Assembly (NCBI GenBank): GCA_963556145.1
Contig: OY744472.1
Location: 124,001 to 188,000, forward strand
Direction: 5' to 3'
DNA: 64,000 nt
Source of the DNA: Hygrocybe punicea
Taxonomy: Eukaryota; Basidiomycota; Agaricomycetes; Agaricales; Hygrophoraceae
The notes below the pieces were generated by a model that saw only the letters and a list, made by a program, of their open reading frames with translations, did no database searches and was not told the DNA's origin. Each line of letters starts with the position of its first letter. Positions within the stretch are counted from its first letter, which is position 1. The position numbers and the translations under genes are program-made. Of the stretch, positions 1-11,839 are shown one piece after another.

Positions 1-365
1 CAACTAATTGCAGATGGGAACTCGCACGTCTTCGGCTCTTCTCAAGGTTCTGCAAATAACGAGTATCCATTATACTACCGGTATTACTACGCTGGCTTCC
101 ATAACTGTTGCTAAATGAATATAAATTTGACGACACATGCACATGGATTGCGAAAACAAGCTGGTGCTTGACGCTGCAGTGATGTTCTTCACAACACATT
201 GTCCAGAAATGACGCAGACTATACACTTGAAGGTCTTATGGTCGTTAAAGTAAAACCGACAGCAATTACTTCAAAAACATCATAAGCAAAGTGGCTGCGA
301 AATCAAGCACACGATTACTACAAATGTTATGGTATTCAGAGTCATGGTATTCATAGATGAAGGCT
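1..365. other. No gene recognised (left edge)
   Basis: No open frame with recognisable content was seen on either strand. It lies downstream of the minus-strand GPCR and may hold that gene's 3' UTR or a further C-terminal exon, because related receptors often have a longer cytoplasmic tail. Confidence 0.4.
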
Positions 366-1830
366 TCAAAACACAACACCAAACGCCGGCCGGAGGGTGA
401 CGAACAACAGGAATTCCACAAAACCAGTCAGGGCGAACAGGACAGACACGGTTAATGCTGCACCTGATCCAAGGGACGTGTCGCCCAGAAACTGTTTAAA
501 TCGCACCACTGAAAGGGGAATAACTAGTGCCATGTAGGCTGAAAGCTCATTGGTCATCAAGTTAACATTCCGCACGACATGGAGAGGCGCTTACAAAGTG
601 GAAACCTGGACGTAATCATGAGTGCAGATTGTTGGGGCATGTACAAAGTACTCACACCAGCAGCTTCAGAGCAGCCTTCATTTGGGCGTTTTGGTTCGCC
701 CGCAAAGCATCGGGTGGCGGGGCATCAGCATCACTGATTGTGCTTACTGGCGAAAGGTTATTGGCATTAGCCTGATTGTTGTTCAGGGCCGCCAGCCCAA
801 TATTAGGCTGAACGCTATAATAGTTGTCGAAGTATTGTATGGGGATTGGAAGGATGAAGCTGATAGTGTGCCGGGAGATGGTCATATCGCACGAATAGCC
901 CCATTTTGGATTGCCACGCTCGCGAGAGTCGAGACTGATAGGCCCAACTCGGAGAAGAGAACTCTCTCCCATCGGAAATCCGATCCAGAAAAAGCCCGCC
1001 GGTAGTCGTTTGCCACCAAGGTATGCAGAGACTAGATATGCAAGAGCAGTGCAGAAAGAAAACGCCGCCGCCGCCCAATACCAGACGTAATGGGTGGCGA
1101 TTTTAGCCGCAAGGTGATCCCGGGGATGCTGGGATACTATAAAACACTAAGGACCGTTCAGCAAACAATGGTATGGTAATCCGAATGACCGTACCCATAA
1201 TCTTCCGCCAACAGTTATCAGCAGAGGGGTGCATGATAATGCAGACATACTCACCCAACGGGCGCGTAATAATTGAATGCGCCATGGTAGATGCCATTCG
1301 GAACGCCGATGAGTATCGCCTGGATTATAAACATAATAGCCAAACCGATGCAGCCTGACTTGAAACTGAGATTGGTAGCAGTAGCGAGTACATAGTCGTG
1401 AAGAATACACCACGACATGCCCATAATCGATAGCGCCGTGCCAGTCGCGTCGAGTTGTTTTAGGATTGCTACAAGAATCTCAATGTCAAGGTGTGAAAGA
1501 AATGAGACACGTAGAATACCTTGAGTGACGCAGCAAGTCCCCATCACAACTGCACCTTGGTGGATCCATTGGATGCTCAATAGCCATGCAATGCTCTGCA
1601 GGAATTCCCAGAAGAGCAGCACTAAGTAGAAGAGCGTGATGGGGTACATCAGGTCCGACCCTGGCTTGCGCGATTGGAGCACCTTATTCTGAAAAAAATT
1701 GATTCAACGAGTTTGGTAGCTGGTTGACGCTGGAGCGTACAGAAATAAAAAATAGCAGAGAGGATGTTGTTACGAGGGACAAAAATGCAGCGGCCATAAG
1801 CACCTTCGAGTTGTCGAATGGTCAGATATC
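366..1830 (-). CDS. Git3-like fungal GPCR, multi-exon
   Basis: Seven-transmembrane receptor of the fungal Git3/cAMP-receptor-like group, expected in the plasma membrane and coupled to a Galpha protein; ligand unknown. TM1 lies near 1745-1805 (LMAAAFLSLVTTSSLLFF). Removing an intron at 1689-1740 joins it to exon 1520-1688, which carries the TM2 region LLSIQWIHQGAVV. A 51-bp intron at 1469-1519 restores TQAILKQLDATGTALS, matching the family pattern of a conserved QGALKQ-type loop before TM3. A TM4/TM5 block follows (ILIGVPNGIYH). The last exon near 366-555 has ALVIPLSVVRFKQF and a TM7-like stretch ending in LRPAFGVVF. The exons around 640-1250 are assigned less surely and the start codon was not found; it probably lies in an exon upstream of 1815. 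Family assignment is firm, exact splice structure is not. Confidence 0.72.
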
Positions 1831-2154
1831 AACGAAGCGTACAGTAAATGCCAAATAAAGGGACCCACTTTCAGTCCTTTCCGTTCTCCATACGATAGCA
1901 AGTTCTCGAGTGGAGGTGACATAGCGACAAAGGCTTGCTGGGAGCAGTGAATTCAAGCGTCTTAAGGAATGCTTCATTATGCTTGGCATATTGGCTGGCT
2001 GTGTTTGGGTACCTGGCAGGCACAGCATCGCAGCGTCTAATAACATTTGACCAGAATTTACTTTTAGGTGCTGTGCTCAAATACTATATATCTATAAATG
2101 ACAATCAATCTCGTGTGTAAGCCAAAATAAGTAAAGGGAACTATGCAAGAAAGG
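1831..2154. other. Intergenic spacer, possible 5' exon of the GPCR
   Basis: Lies between the 3' end of the patatin gene and the first recognised GPCR exon, both on the minus strand. Short open frames occur but none is recognisable. The true GPCR start codon may be here. Confidence 0.35.
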
Positions 2155-4872
2155 TTAGGACCCAGAATGAGAGGATGAGGATGTGGTCTGAAACAGAGGT
2201 GGTGGGTTTGGCCGCGCAGCTCTAATCCGCCTTATAGCATGCTTGACTTCGTGTTCTACTTTGTGAATAAGCTTGACATTGATGAGGCCTTTCTTAACGC
2301 AGCCCACCACCCGATTTCGACCAAACAAATATTCTAGAGGACTCGTGAGTCGGGCAGCCTCACTGGACGTGAACGTGTTTAATTCGCCAAGGAGGACCTG
2401 ACATCCGTCCCAATGGATTTGCTGAGCCGTAGTCACGCTAGAAACGTCGATGCTGAGTTGGGGCTTTACAACATCCTCTACAAATTGCAGGTGTGAGCGG
2501 TCAATGAGAGTCAATGGATCATATGTGACATACCAAGGGAATGCAGGTAGGGCCTATTGGTACGTTGCGTCTCTCGTATCTCATGGGCATAAGAAAGACG
2601 TCCCATACTGCCCAGGTCTGGTGCATTAAACTTGATTTCTGCACGGAGTTTGTCGAGTGAGTGCAATGCCGACACGATCGCACGCATGGCCGAAAAATTA
2701 AGGATTTCTTTCGAATGCTTTTGGCCGATCGTTGAGTGAAGACGAGAGATTTGCAGATTAAATTTAGTACCTGTGCCACCTTGTAAAATAGCCGATAATT
2801 TTGTTTCACATCTTCCGGTTTTGCATCGAGTAGGATACACTGCAGAACCCAGCCTGTAACCTTTTAGAGAGGGGCTTAGCTAACTGGGGGGAGACAGGAA
2901 ACCCTAACGTACTCTTTCGGGAAATGACAGAAAATCTCGGGGACTATTCTTCGCCAACCAACGAACACATTCGCCGACAGGGTCCTCACGCCTCAGTCTG
3001 TCTTCGAGAACAGCCAGAGCTTCTGCTAGTTCTTCTGCAAGGACATCCGAGTATTTGTCACCAGCGGCAGTTATGAAGCCTTCTATGGTATTTTGGTCCT
3101 CTTTTTGGGCCATTTTCAAAGCCTCGATTAGGGAATATCGTTGCCAGGCGACGCAGGGGTAATTTGGGGGTGGGTTTGAAACAAAGCGTTTAGAAAGTGT
3201 TTCGTTTTGCGGATCGGTAAGCCAGAGATGAGTCACAACCTTCGTTACAAGGCTCAAGATGCTGAGTCAAGAACAATAATGAGAAGCAGATTTCGGCTTA
3301 AGAAGGAAATACGGACCAGACTTGCGCTGCTGATGTATCACTCAAAGGTTGGCTGAAATATAGATCGTCTAGTACATTCAACACGCTGTCGAAACTCTGA
3401 GATAAGGATAACATCAAAAGAAATCGCACGGTTTCTTCTTCAGAGGTGGTCAGAGTAGCAATTGTATGATGCAAAGCAATGAAAATACCAGGTTTATTGA
3501 GGACGACGTCCACCAGGTTCCTCACGTCGTACCGGTTTTCCGGTTTTGGCGGTAGAGCAGGTTCGGGTGGCGGCTGGTAATTGTCCAACATTGGTTAGTG
3601 ACTGTCGTAGCTTTAAGTTTGGGGAAGGCGCACATCTGTGGTCCCAGGGTCCGGTGTCACGGACTGGCCTTCTAGGAAGGATGCCGCTTTCAGCGTTTCA
3701 GCACACAACTGCAGTTGCGTTTCGACCGCTCTATTGTCCTGTACATGTTCCCACACGAGATGTGCCATTCTTCCAAGCTTAGAAATATCAGCCATATTGA
3801 TCAATCCAACGGCGTGACCAGGATCAAAACGAAAATAAGGACTGAGAAAGAAGGGGTATAAGTATGGCAAGTCCTGACTGAGGGCTGAAAACGATGCTTA
3901 CCCGTTTTCCATACGACGCTGCATTTCTACATCGACTTTTGCAGTAGCCGCAGCAATGGCGCTAAGATACTGGACAAGGTCTGTTGCTCGGCGTTTCATG
4001 CCCGAGAGATCGAGCGTTCCGAGTCTTCTCAGTTTGCTCGCTGGAGGTGGCCGAGCCCCACTGGCCCCCGTTCCGATGCTGACGAAACACGCAATGTGCA
4101 TATTCTTATATTCGGGGATATTGCGTGTAATTTCGTGGTATACTTCAGACGAGGGATTGTTGTATCCAGCACCTGCGTCAATGAACTTCCAACCAGCGAC
4201 TGCAACCGATCTGAAGTACACAGGGGCAGCCGTGGCCGCACGTGCTGCTTCCCAAATCTTCCAACTGCTGCCTGTGGATGTGACTGGATCCGTTCTATCA
4301 GCAGAAGGATACGAACGGATGGGAACAAGCTTTGTCGGACGATCCTCCAAAACGGTGGTAACAAAACACTGCGATTTTCCTCAATGAGTAAATGCAAAAG
4401 AGGGTAAAGCCAAACCTTGCAACGCTGATTATGACCGCTGCCCATAAGCCCGTCTTCGCCGCCGACACGACCAATCTCCCGAAAGGCTATCTCTGCGGGA
4501 CCTTCGTCGACTAGAGGAGTACCACTTTTAATCCATACCCCCTCGGGTTCCACACTGGAGAATATCCGCGGGCTCAACTCGTCGTATTTTGTGATCGCTT
4601 CACTAACAGTGTAGCCTAGCCTTGCGAGCATGATGGCTATCAGAGCTCCGGTGGATGTCCCGGCAATGAGGTCAAAGAAGTCGCAAGGCTTGACCCCTGG
4701 TCCAATCCTGTCCATGATTTCCCTCAACATGCAAAGGCTGGCTTTGCCTCGAACACCGCCCCCGTCGAAGCACAGAATTCGGAGACCCTTGGGAGGATCA
4801 TCGGCTGGAAACAAAACTGATGATAACGAATGAGGGAATGCGAGTATAGGACCTACCAACAACGTCAGTCAT
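2155..4872 (-). CDS. Patatin-like phospholipase with RasGEF-like C-terminus
   Basis: Nine-exon model: start codon at 4872; introns 4805-4856, 4369-4415, 3842-3901, 3574-3633, 3262-3316, 2861-2912, 2718-2770 and 2478-2533; stop at 2155. The spliced length is 2283 nt, exactly 761 codons (760 aa). The patatin domain fills about residues 12-330: oxyanion motif DGGGVRG (19-25), nucleophile elbow GTSTG with Ser56, and the DAG triplet with Asp199, so the Ser/Asp dyad is complete. This predicts lipid acyl hydrolase activity, probably cytosolic since no signal peptide is seen. A proline-rich hinge at ~361 leads to a helical C-terminal half. Residues ~560-612 (VTGWVLQCILL, then NFSAMRAIVSALHS) resemble the core helices of the CDC25-type RasGEF domain; that part is inference from pattern. 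The donor at 3316 (GTCCGT) is unusual. No frameshift or internal stop was found. Confidence 0.85.
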
Positions 4873-5479
4873 TCGTACCATATGGTGTTAGCTTCAGTGT
4901 GGAGTACAGCCGTGCAATTACCCCAGGGCGCCAACGATACATAGGAAAGGTACGTGGCAGTGCAACGCTTGGACACTTCAATGGAATCATGCACGATGCG
5001 GCCAAATTTTATCTAAGTTGACAGTAGCGGTGTCCATGCTGGACTCACAGGAGACTCCAGGGATTGATATTGGTGCCCCTTTCTAGCGAGTCTTTTCGAA
5101 GCAATAAGCGCCAGCCAAGTGAGACGATGATATGTCTTGATTGTGGATCACGTGTTTGCTGACAAGCATTACTGGATCGGAATCCTCGGGATTGGCTCAG
5201 CTTTCAACCAAATCGTTGATATCGACTAATCGCGGGAAGAAGGTAAGCAGCTATAGCGCTAGTGGCTGAGCAACTGCAAATAGGTCGAGGTCGTCCGGTA
5301 CAGTTTGTCAGAAATTTCAGATTTGGCAACCTACGTGTACGACTCGGACTTCGGAAGTAATGATTAGCATGGGAAATTCTGTTCCTGTCTGTGGCTTGGA
5401 CTCTGCGGCAGTGCAAAGCACCCGAGATTGGGACAGTTTAACCGCATGAGCCTCTCAGGAGGGTGGAAAGACCATTAGC
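4873..5479. other. Divergent intergenic/promoter region
   Basis: The patatin gene is transcribed leftwards and the BTB-TLDc gene rightwards, so this 607-bp interval should hold both promoters. No TATA or other regulatory element could be assigned. Its right half (5196-5440) is a copy of a sequence found again near 56536-56745. Confidence 0.4.
5196..5440 (+). repeat. Duplicated upstream segment, copy 1
   Basis: Shares long ordered blocks with 56536-56745 in the same orientation, for example AACCAAATCGTTGATAT, AGAAATTTCAGATTTGGCAA and CTGCGGCAGTGCAAAGCACC, separated by small indels. Copy 1 ends some 40 bp before the BTB-TLDc start codon. Copy 2 has no comparable gene after it. It may mark a segmental duplication or an unclassified dispersed repeat. 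Confidence 0.7.
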
Positions 5480-7168
5480 ATGCCCCAGCTCAGATCCCGC
5501 ACCTTAGGCTATGCCTCCGGCTCCATAAAGCTTTCCGAAGACTTGGCCATGCTCGTCAACAACCCCGATGGCAGCGATATTCGTTTTTTGTTGGGCGGCT
5601 CTGAACCGGCGACAGCTTCCAACTTGAAGACGCACAGGCCCACCGAGCCAGTCACGATGTACGGACATTCGCTTATCCTCCGCTACCGCTCCAAATACTT
5701 CGACACGATGCTCTGTAATGACTGGATGGAGCAGTCCGACGGTGTGATCCGCAAACCCAACATCTCACACATAACATTTCATGCCGTCCTGCACTACATC
5801 TACACTGGCAACGTCAACGTCGATGATCTTGCACTTCTTGATCTGATCGCTGCCGCCGAAGAGATGGAATTGCGAGAGCTGAGTGAAGGTTGCCAAGCCA
5901 AGGTCGTGGAGGTGTTGAATCAGGTTATGTCGAATGAGGAGGAGGACGAGAATGCCGATGATAAAGAGCCGAAGCACCTTCCACTCAACCTTGCCATCCA
6001 CGAGTTCCTCATCCCTGGCCTAACCCTTGCACGTCAGCATACACTTTCCCAATTCTTCCAAGAACTTCTCGACTTTACTTTCGACAACATCGGAACAATC
6101 CTCAATTCCCCCGACCTGCTCTCCGCGTTCCTCAATAAGATTCCTCCTCAAATCATCAAGCAGATCCTCGCTTCTGACTTGCTCCCTTTAACCGAGTTTG
6201 ACGTATGGGAGTTAGCCTTGAACTGGGCGTGTCATCAAACTAACGTCCTGAAACCCATGGTTGAGTCGCAATTGAGGATGAACGCCACCAACGAGGACGA
6301 CACGGACATTAACTCTGAGGCGGCATCGAGCGGCAGCAAGGGCGGTGTGGTGGAAGGGGTCGACAAGCCACTCATCTCGGCCGGACAGCTCGATATTCTG
6401 AAGGCCAACCTTATCCACCTGACCCCAGCGATCCGCTTCAGCCTCATGGAGCCAGAGCTCTACGCATGCACAACCGAGGCCCTCATGTTCTTCTTGCCAC
6501 CGCGCCAGTATATCCAGCTCCAACGTTTCTTCTTTCAGCGGGACAAGATCCTGCCTTTCGAGTCCCCGAGGTCCCCCCCAAAAAATTTGATGAAGACCAA
6601 AAGTAAAATTGTAAACGATGGTGGTTGGTGGGTGCTTCTGAAGAAATGGATTTTTGAACCCAACATCATCTCCGGGTGTCGTTCATCTGCAGATCTGAAT
6701 TTCAATCTTCTGCACCAAGCGTCAACTCACGGCTTCCGGGGGTCCACCTTCCATGAACGGTGCGACAACCAAGGCCCTACGCTTGTGCTCGTGAAGAGCA
6801 CAAATGGGCGTATCTTCGGCGGGGTCAATTTCAACTCATGGACGTCGCTTGGTGGCTACTCCCGGTTCGACAACAACTTCTTATTCGCATTGAAGGATGC
6901 CCAGCAGTCGGCTTTGTTTAGAATCACGCAGAACCATAATAATGCCGCTTACAACAATCCAAATTATGGGCCCACTTTCGGTGGTGGGCACGATTTACAC
7001 ATATGCGATAAATCAAACTCCCCGAATCCAAATTCATACAGCAAGCTAGGTCATACTTATACCGGTCCCGGTGCTTCGAATTCTACCCTCGCTGGGGGGA
7101 ATTCTACCCTCGCTGGGGGGAATTTCACAGTCGCAGACTACGAGGTGTTTGCTGTTTTTAAAAAGTGA
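5480..7168 (+). CDS. BTB-BACK-TLDc domain protein
   Basis: Single-exon gene for 562 aa. An N-terminal BTB/POZ fold spans roughly residues 25-130 (SLILRYRSKYFDTML; KPNISHITFHAVLHYIYTG), the dimerising module of Cullin-3 adaptors. A BACK-like helical linker follows at ~185-345 (PLTEFDVWELALNWACHQ). The C-terminal TLDc domain covers ~375-562 (FRGSTFHERCDNQGPTLVLV; GPTFGGGHDLHICDKSNS; FTVADYEVFAVFKK). TLDc proteins are linked to oxidative-stress protection and V-ATPase regulation; here the partner is unknown. An acidic stretch lies at ~150-162. Near the C-terminus a 7-residue unit NSTLAGG is duplicated through a 21-bp tandem repeat at ~7077-7118. It has no introns, whereas the neighbouring patatin gene has eight. 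Stop at 7166-7168; the downstream transposon begins 157 bp later. Confidence 0.9.
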   Translation: MPQLRSRTLGYASGSIKLSEDLAMLVNNPDGSDIRFLLGGSEPATASNLKTHRPTEPVTMYGHSLILRYRSKYFDTMLCNDWMEQSDGVIRKPNISHITFHAVLHYIYTGNVNVDDLALLDLIAAAEEMELRELSEGCQAKVVEVLNQVMSNEEEDENADDKEPKHLPLNLAIHEFLIPGLTLARQHTLSQFFQELLDFTFDNIGTILNSPDLLSAFLNKIPPQIIKQILASDLLPLTEFDVWELALNWACHQTNVLKPMVESQLRMNATNEDDTDINSEAASSGSKGGVVEGVDKPLISAGQLDILKANLIHLTPAIRFSLMEPELYACTTEALMFFLPPRQYIQLQRFFFQRDKILPFESPRSPPKNLMKTKSKIVNDGGWWVLLKKWIFEPNIISGCRSSADLNFNLLHQASTHGFRGSTFHERCDNQGPTLVLVKSTNGRIFGGVNFNSWTSLGGYSRFDNNFLFALKDAQQSALFRITQNHNNAAYNNPNYGPTFGGGHDLHICDKSNSPNPNSYSKLGHTYTGPGASNSTLAGGNSTLAGGNFTVADYEVFAVFKK

Positions 7169-7324
7169 GGTCGAAGGGAGCTGGCAACATGAGAGGATTT
7201 ATGATTGTAAGGGCGTTTATTAGTTGAAATCTTCAACATTGTCGCATTTTCTTGACAGTGCGTCCAACCCGAATAATCAGAATAAAGGTACATGCATGCT
7301 TTTGTACTTTTTGTATGCCATACA

Positions 7325-7351
7325 TATGAGGGTTTTTATTGGACAAAATTA
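7325..7351 (+). repeat. Left TIR of the 9.48-kb transposon
   Basis: 27-bp terminus starting TATGAGGGTTTTTATTGG, inverted match to 16781-16807 with one mismatch (G/T at position 7). Preceded by the CATACA duplication. Confidence 0.92.
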
Positions 7352-7989
7352 TGAGCATAGGTGATAGAGTGCCCCCACGCACCTGAACTAACATTTAAGC
7401 ACCAGATATAATCTGTTTTCAATGGGTTTCACCTAGTTGCAGGGTGATGCACGGTGCTGCACAATGTCGCATGTATTATCACCTGGAAATAACTTAGAAA
7501 TCCCTTTACTTCCCTGTACTTCCTGTAGATATGGGAATGTATTATAATCCATGCGCTGTCGTGCGTTGTCGTGCAATCCGAAACTTCCTGTGACTTCCGG
7601 TAACTTCTGTGCTTATGTGTGCCTCAGTGTGCAGCAGCGTGCTTCACAGTGAAGTTTACAGCATTGATTTGCACATCATCGCACCATTCATGCGGGGCCC
7701 ACTTCTACCTACTCTGTCATTGCTTACCAGTGCGCACCCATTTGCATCTTCCTTACAAAAATTATAATGAAACACATAATCTTTGTATTTTATCGAACCA
7801 TCCTTCAAGCTCAGTCGCATCATCCCTTTCCTTTCCTCCCACTCACGGTACTTCTCCTTTTAATTATAACCCCCCTCACAGTCCTTTCTAGTCACAATTT
7901 CCCCGCATCGTCCACTTAATTGGTCTGATTTCCTAAATCTTATTTCATCCCTTTCCCCGACTTTGTGTTAAGGCCCACACACTTTCTCC

Positions 7990-10900
7990 ATGTCCACCAA
8001 TCTGCCAGAACGGGGCAAATGTTCCTGTTGTCAAGACTGTACCATGTTTTGCTTTGCGGACAAGGACGCTGGCACCATATCAACAGTATGTTTCGCTCAA
8101 CTTCACTGACACCACTAGGCTGATTCCAATTTCACTAGATTTTGCCATCACTCGAGGCTGGAATTGTTTGCTTGTGTGGCCACAGCTACTTTGCACACCT
8201 TTATACCATTGCAGCAGACGACCCCCATTATGAGATGTGCCGAGGCGACTCCAGCCGCAATCAATGCCATGGATTTTTCTCGGTGGGTTCCTTACTCAAT
8301 AACCAGCCAGCTTGCTGTTAACCGCTGAGAAACAGACCGACGCGGCATGGACTTACCTCAGTACTTGTGTCTGTGGCACCGGTTGGATGGCCCACGCCCC
8401 GATCCTGCGCTCAGCAACCACTGCAAGCCAACCTCCTCTGTCCACAGACTCCACACCGCCGGCCTCTACAGCCTTGTTCTCTCAATCACCTATTCGTGCC
8501 TTTGTGCCGCCAGCTGCCACTCTGGGAAGTGCACAAGCTCAGAGAATGGCCAGTGCGCATCGCAACCTACCTCAACACCAGCAGACGGCCCAGAGTTCTC
8601 GGACGTCACGGGGCCGAGGAAGAAGAGGGCGAGGTGGATCAACCACCCCTCGGCCTCCACCTCGAATCAATGCATTTGACAGCAGTGCGCCTGCCCTGCA
8701 AAGCGTAGCAGTACCAGATTTTACTTCTACCTTTCACCGTCAGTTTTACGTTCCTTTAAACCCACCTCCACTAAATTGTTTTGTTACAGGATGTCAATGA
8801 GTTTGAACTTGCGGCAAACCCGTCTGGTCAATACCGTTGGAAGAACACAGAAATTCCCAAGGTCATCGCAGCATTAGGCAGGGCCGACTTACACTTTCGT
8901 ATCAATCTCCCTAGATCCGGACCCGTCTGGCAGCAGCTTGATGAAGCCCTTCGCCAACACCTTAGCTCCAGGAATATTCAGCTTTTGCTGAGTTACCCCG
9001 CCGGCAACGAGTTTCACCACCTTCCTTGGCACATTGTGTATCCCCGAAGCAATCAGCCCGCCTCATCGCGTCAATTCAAAGCATCTGATCTTGTCTCCTG
9101 GGAGTTTGACCACCCACATCTATCTATAATCAGTCAAAAGGTTAAAAACCCGGAAGATTCCACAATTGAGATGTTGTTCATTGGTGTGTTGACAGACAGC
9201 GCTGTGTCGTTCTCGTTTTGTTACTGAAACACCTCCCCTATAAGCGCCAAGCTTTGGGAACTTTTCTGGGCCACTGGCTGCATTTGACGGAATGACCACA
9301 TCCCGACATGCATGCTTCCCTTGGCACGCTCTTCAAGGGCTCACTCCGCAAACTCAGAATCTAGCTCATTGCCTTACAACATGTCCGAGGGCAGCTCAAG
9401 ATATTGGAGTACCGCAAACCAGTACCAGTAGTGTGTTGCAGGTTCGGGCACGGTCAACTTCTATCTCAGTGAGCTGGAGCCTTAGCTACATGACCTGGGG
9501 GTAGCACTGACGGGTTATCTCCCACCTTAGAATGGAGATGATCGAGCCAGGAATCGCCGTCGTCTGGAACCATCTGCGGGATTCATGGCGAACCGATCTC
9601 AACACCCTGTGGCCTCGTCCAGTCGTACATTGCCTGTGCACATGCCACCGCCGCCGCCTGCCATTGTGAGTCAATCAATCAATCAACATTGCAACTCTCA
9701 CATCACATATCTCTGAATCCAGATTGTAGAGCAAGGAGGTGTCCAGCAACATGGCAGTCAGCAGCGTAATGGAACATCTCACGACATCACAGCATCTGGA
9801 ATTGGACGGCCCCGCCCTCGTCCGATTCCCCATCCCCGTAATCTCAACACCCCTATGTTAACCACATCACCAACGCTCCAATTGGACCAAGATCACTTCC
9901 CAGATACTACAACCCTTGGATCCTTACTGTCTATTGCGGCGATCCCAGTCACTGCTACCGAGATCGAAATCCATACGCCGCTGAGGCCACAGCCCACAAA
10001 AGTTCACCGTGCAACAGCTTCTGATATAAAAACCTGGCAAACGGCTATTAAGATGAAGGTTGCGTTGTGACCTCAGGAAGGAAACGTCAAAATCTCAGGG
10101 CCAAACACAGCAGTTATCGCCAGAACAATGCTAGACCTTTTTCGATTCCAATATAGACTGGCCCCATTTTCGTTCACTGCACAACCTGGTGTTGCATGTA
10201 CTGTTACAGAGGTCCACGCTTTCCTGGAACCATACCTTGATATTAGCATGTAGGCATTCTCTCCTCAGACAGTTATGTAGATGTTACTGATGTTATATGT
10301 GGACAGTTATGCGAGAGAGACTGATGCGTCATCGCAGCATGCAATTGGGCATGGGCCTCAGAGAGGCATTCTACGCGAGGGAACCAAGCTTCTAACAAGT
10401 GATAGATCTTTTTGGGGGATGAAGGGAGACTACTTGGTCCCTCTTCTCTGGCCCCTGATCACGATGCCGGTACCTGCCCGGAATCGAGACTTCTGGGTTT
10501 GCGGAAGTTGGGCTGCTCTTCACATGGTGATCTTGGGTTTAGGCCCAGAACCAATCACGCCATGGTGGATGCTTGCCGCAATCTACGGCAATACGTCCAT
10601 GGATCTCGAGCTAAGCTACATTGAAGCATTGGATCCAGAGTCAGCGCAGATCTTAACCCCATGGTTCGAATTTTCGGCAGCTGATACGTTACAAAAAATT
10701 GCTATCGACGATCCTGTGTATCGACTTCTGATACAATATTTAGAAATGACTGATGTACGTCCACACATATTTGTTTCTCTCAGTATATAGATACTAAATG
10801 TGTGGATCATCTTTAGGTCAGTGCCTTCCGGAGTTCTCGCAGTTTGGAGTTTCACCAAGGGATATCAAGGGCTTTGGTGGCATCAGTCCTGATCGGACAC

Positions 10901-11649
10901 TCAGATCCTTGGAACCATCCAGAGTTTCAAGCATTCTGCGATGGTTTTAATGTACACATCTTTGGTCGCACAAGATTGCTCGACGTAAGTCTAATCTCTT
11001 CTAATCACATCTTACACCTCTAAGAATACCTCAATGTCTGCAGATGTTCTCTAACAACGATATAAACTACGGACGTCTACTCTTGGCAGGGATGTACAAT
11101 CGTCGTGTTACCAATGTGCACGATATCATTGACCGGCTCATATTTACCACTGCAGCCGAGGAATCCGACATAAATATACTCCTTTTCGATATATTCCAGC
11201 TTCGATTGAAGCGGTATCTTGTAGGTTTGGGTCACCCAGCATCATTGAAAGGCACGACCGTCTCCAATGAAAATTTCTCGAACGACATTGGGGATCCCCT
11301 CCTCCGATGTCGTCTATTTCTATTAGCGATAACTGATTCAGACTTATTACCTCTGGATGATGCACCACTGGAGGTCAGTGATGTGATCCTGTGATGCTAA
11401 CTTTGCTCACCAATATTAGGTTGTCTTCAACCGTCCTGCCACATTTACCTATGCATGTAATGATGGGTTTCCGGAACCGCCTCTGGACTTCCACACGTGT
11501 GATCGACGGGTCGAGGTCTTTTTCAACACCTGGCTTGACAATGCAATGAAGGAGGCTTGCATTCTGGAAGAGCTGTCAAGCACCCTCTTCGATGTATGGG
11601 TGCATTTGCAGCTCATTCAAACACACGGTCATTACAATGCTACCTGATA
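7990..11649 (+). CDS. Transposon cargo: Cys/His-rich, possibly HECT-like protein
   Basis: Multi-exon gene, first gene of the transposon. Start ATG at 7990. The first exons are clear: introns 8086-8138 and 8283-8335 give an N-terminal zinc-binding region (CSCCQDCTMFCF, then CLCGHSYFAHLYTIA and STCVCGTGWMAH). A low-complexity Ser/Pro/Arg-Gly stretch follows (SRGRGRRGRGG), then a globular region at 8790-9200 (DVNEFELAANPSGQYRW; WHIVYPRSNQP). Exons between 9230 and 10280 could not be assembled with confidence. Later exons (10400-11649) encode an all-helical C-terminal part with FWGMKGDYLVPLLWPLITM, GHSDPWNHPEFQAFCDGFNV and an end FHTCDRRVEVFFNTWLDNAM, FDVWVHLQLIQ. This resembles the degenerate HECT-type proteins I recall beside this transposase family; that is inference. 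Function in transposition unknown; individual splice sites, and whether it is intact, remain open. Confidence 0.55.
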
Positions 11650-11839
11650 CCTCTTAACAAAATCATTCACCCCTTCTAACCCCCGCTCTTTTCATATCTA
11701 ATTGACTTTCAAAATGTTATCAAGTCGTCTCATATCCAATACAAAAATTTGATTTTAATGAAAAATCCTAGCTGAGCGCTGTATAACGACCACCTTGAGA
11801 TGAAAATCAATATCTAAAATACATGGCAATTCCCCCACA

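Noticed and set aside
6212..6523. Antisense frames within the BTB-TLDc gene
   Set aside because: Shadow frames of a well-supported gene on the opposite strand.
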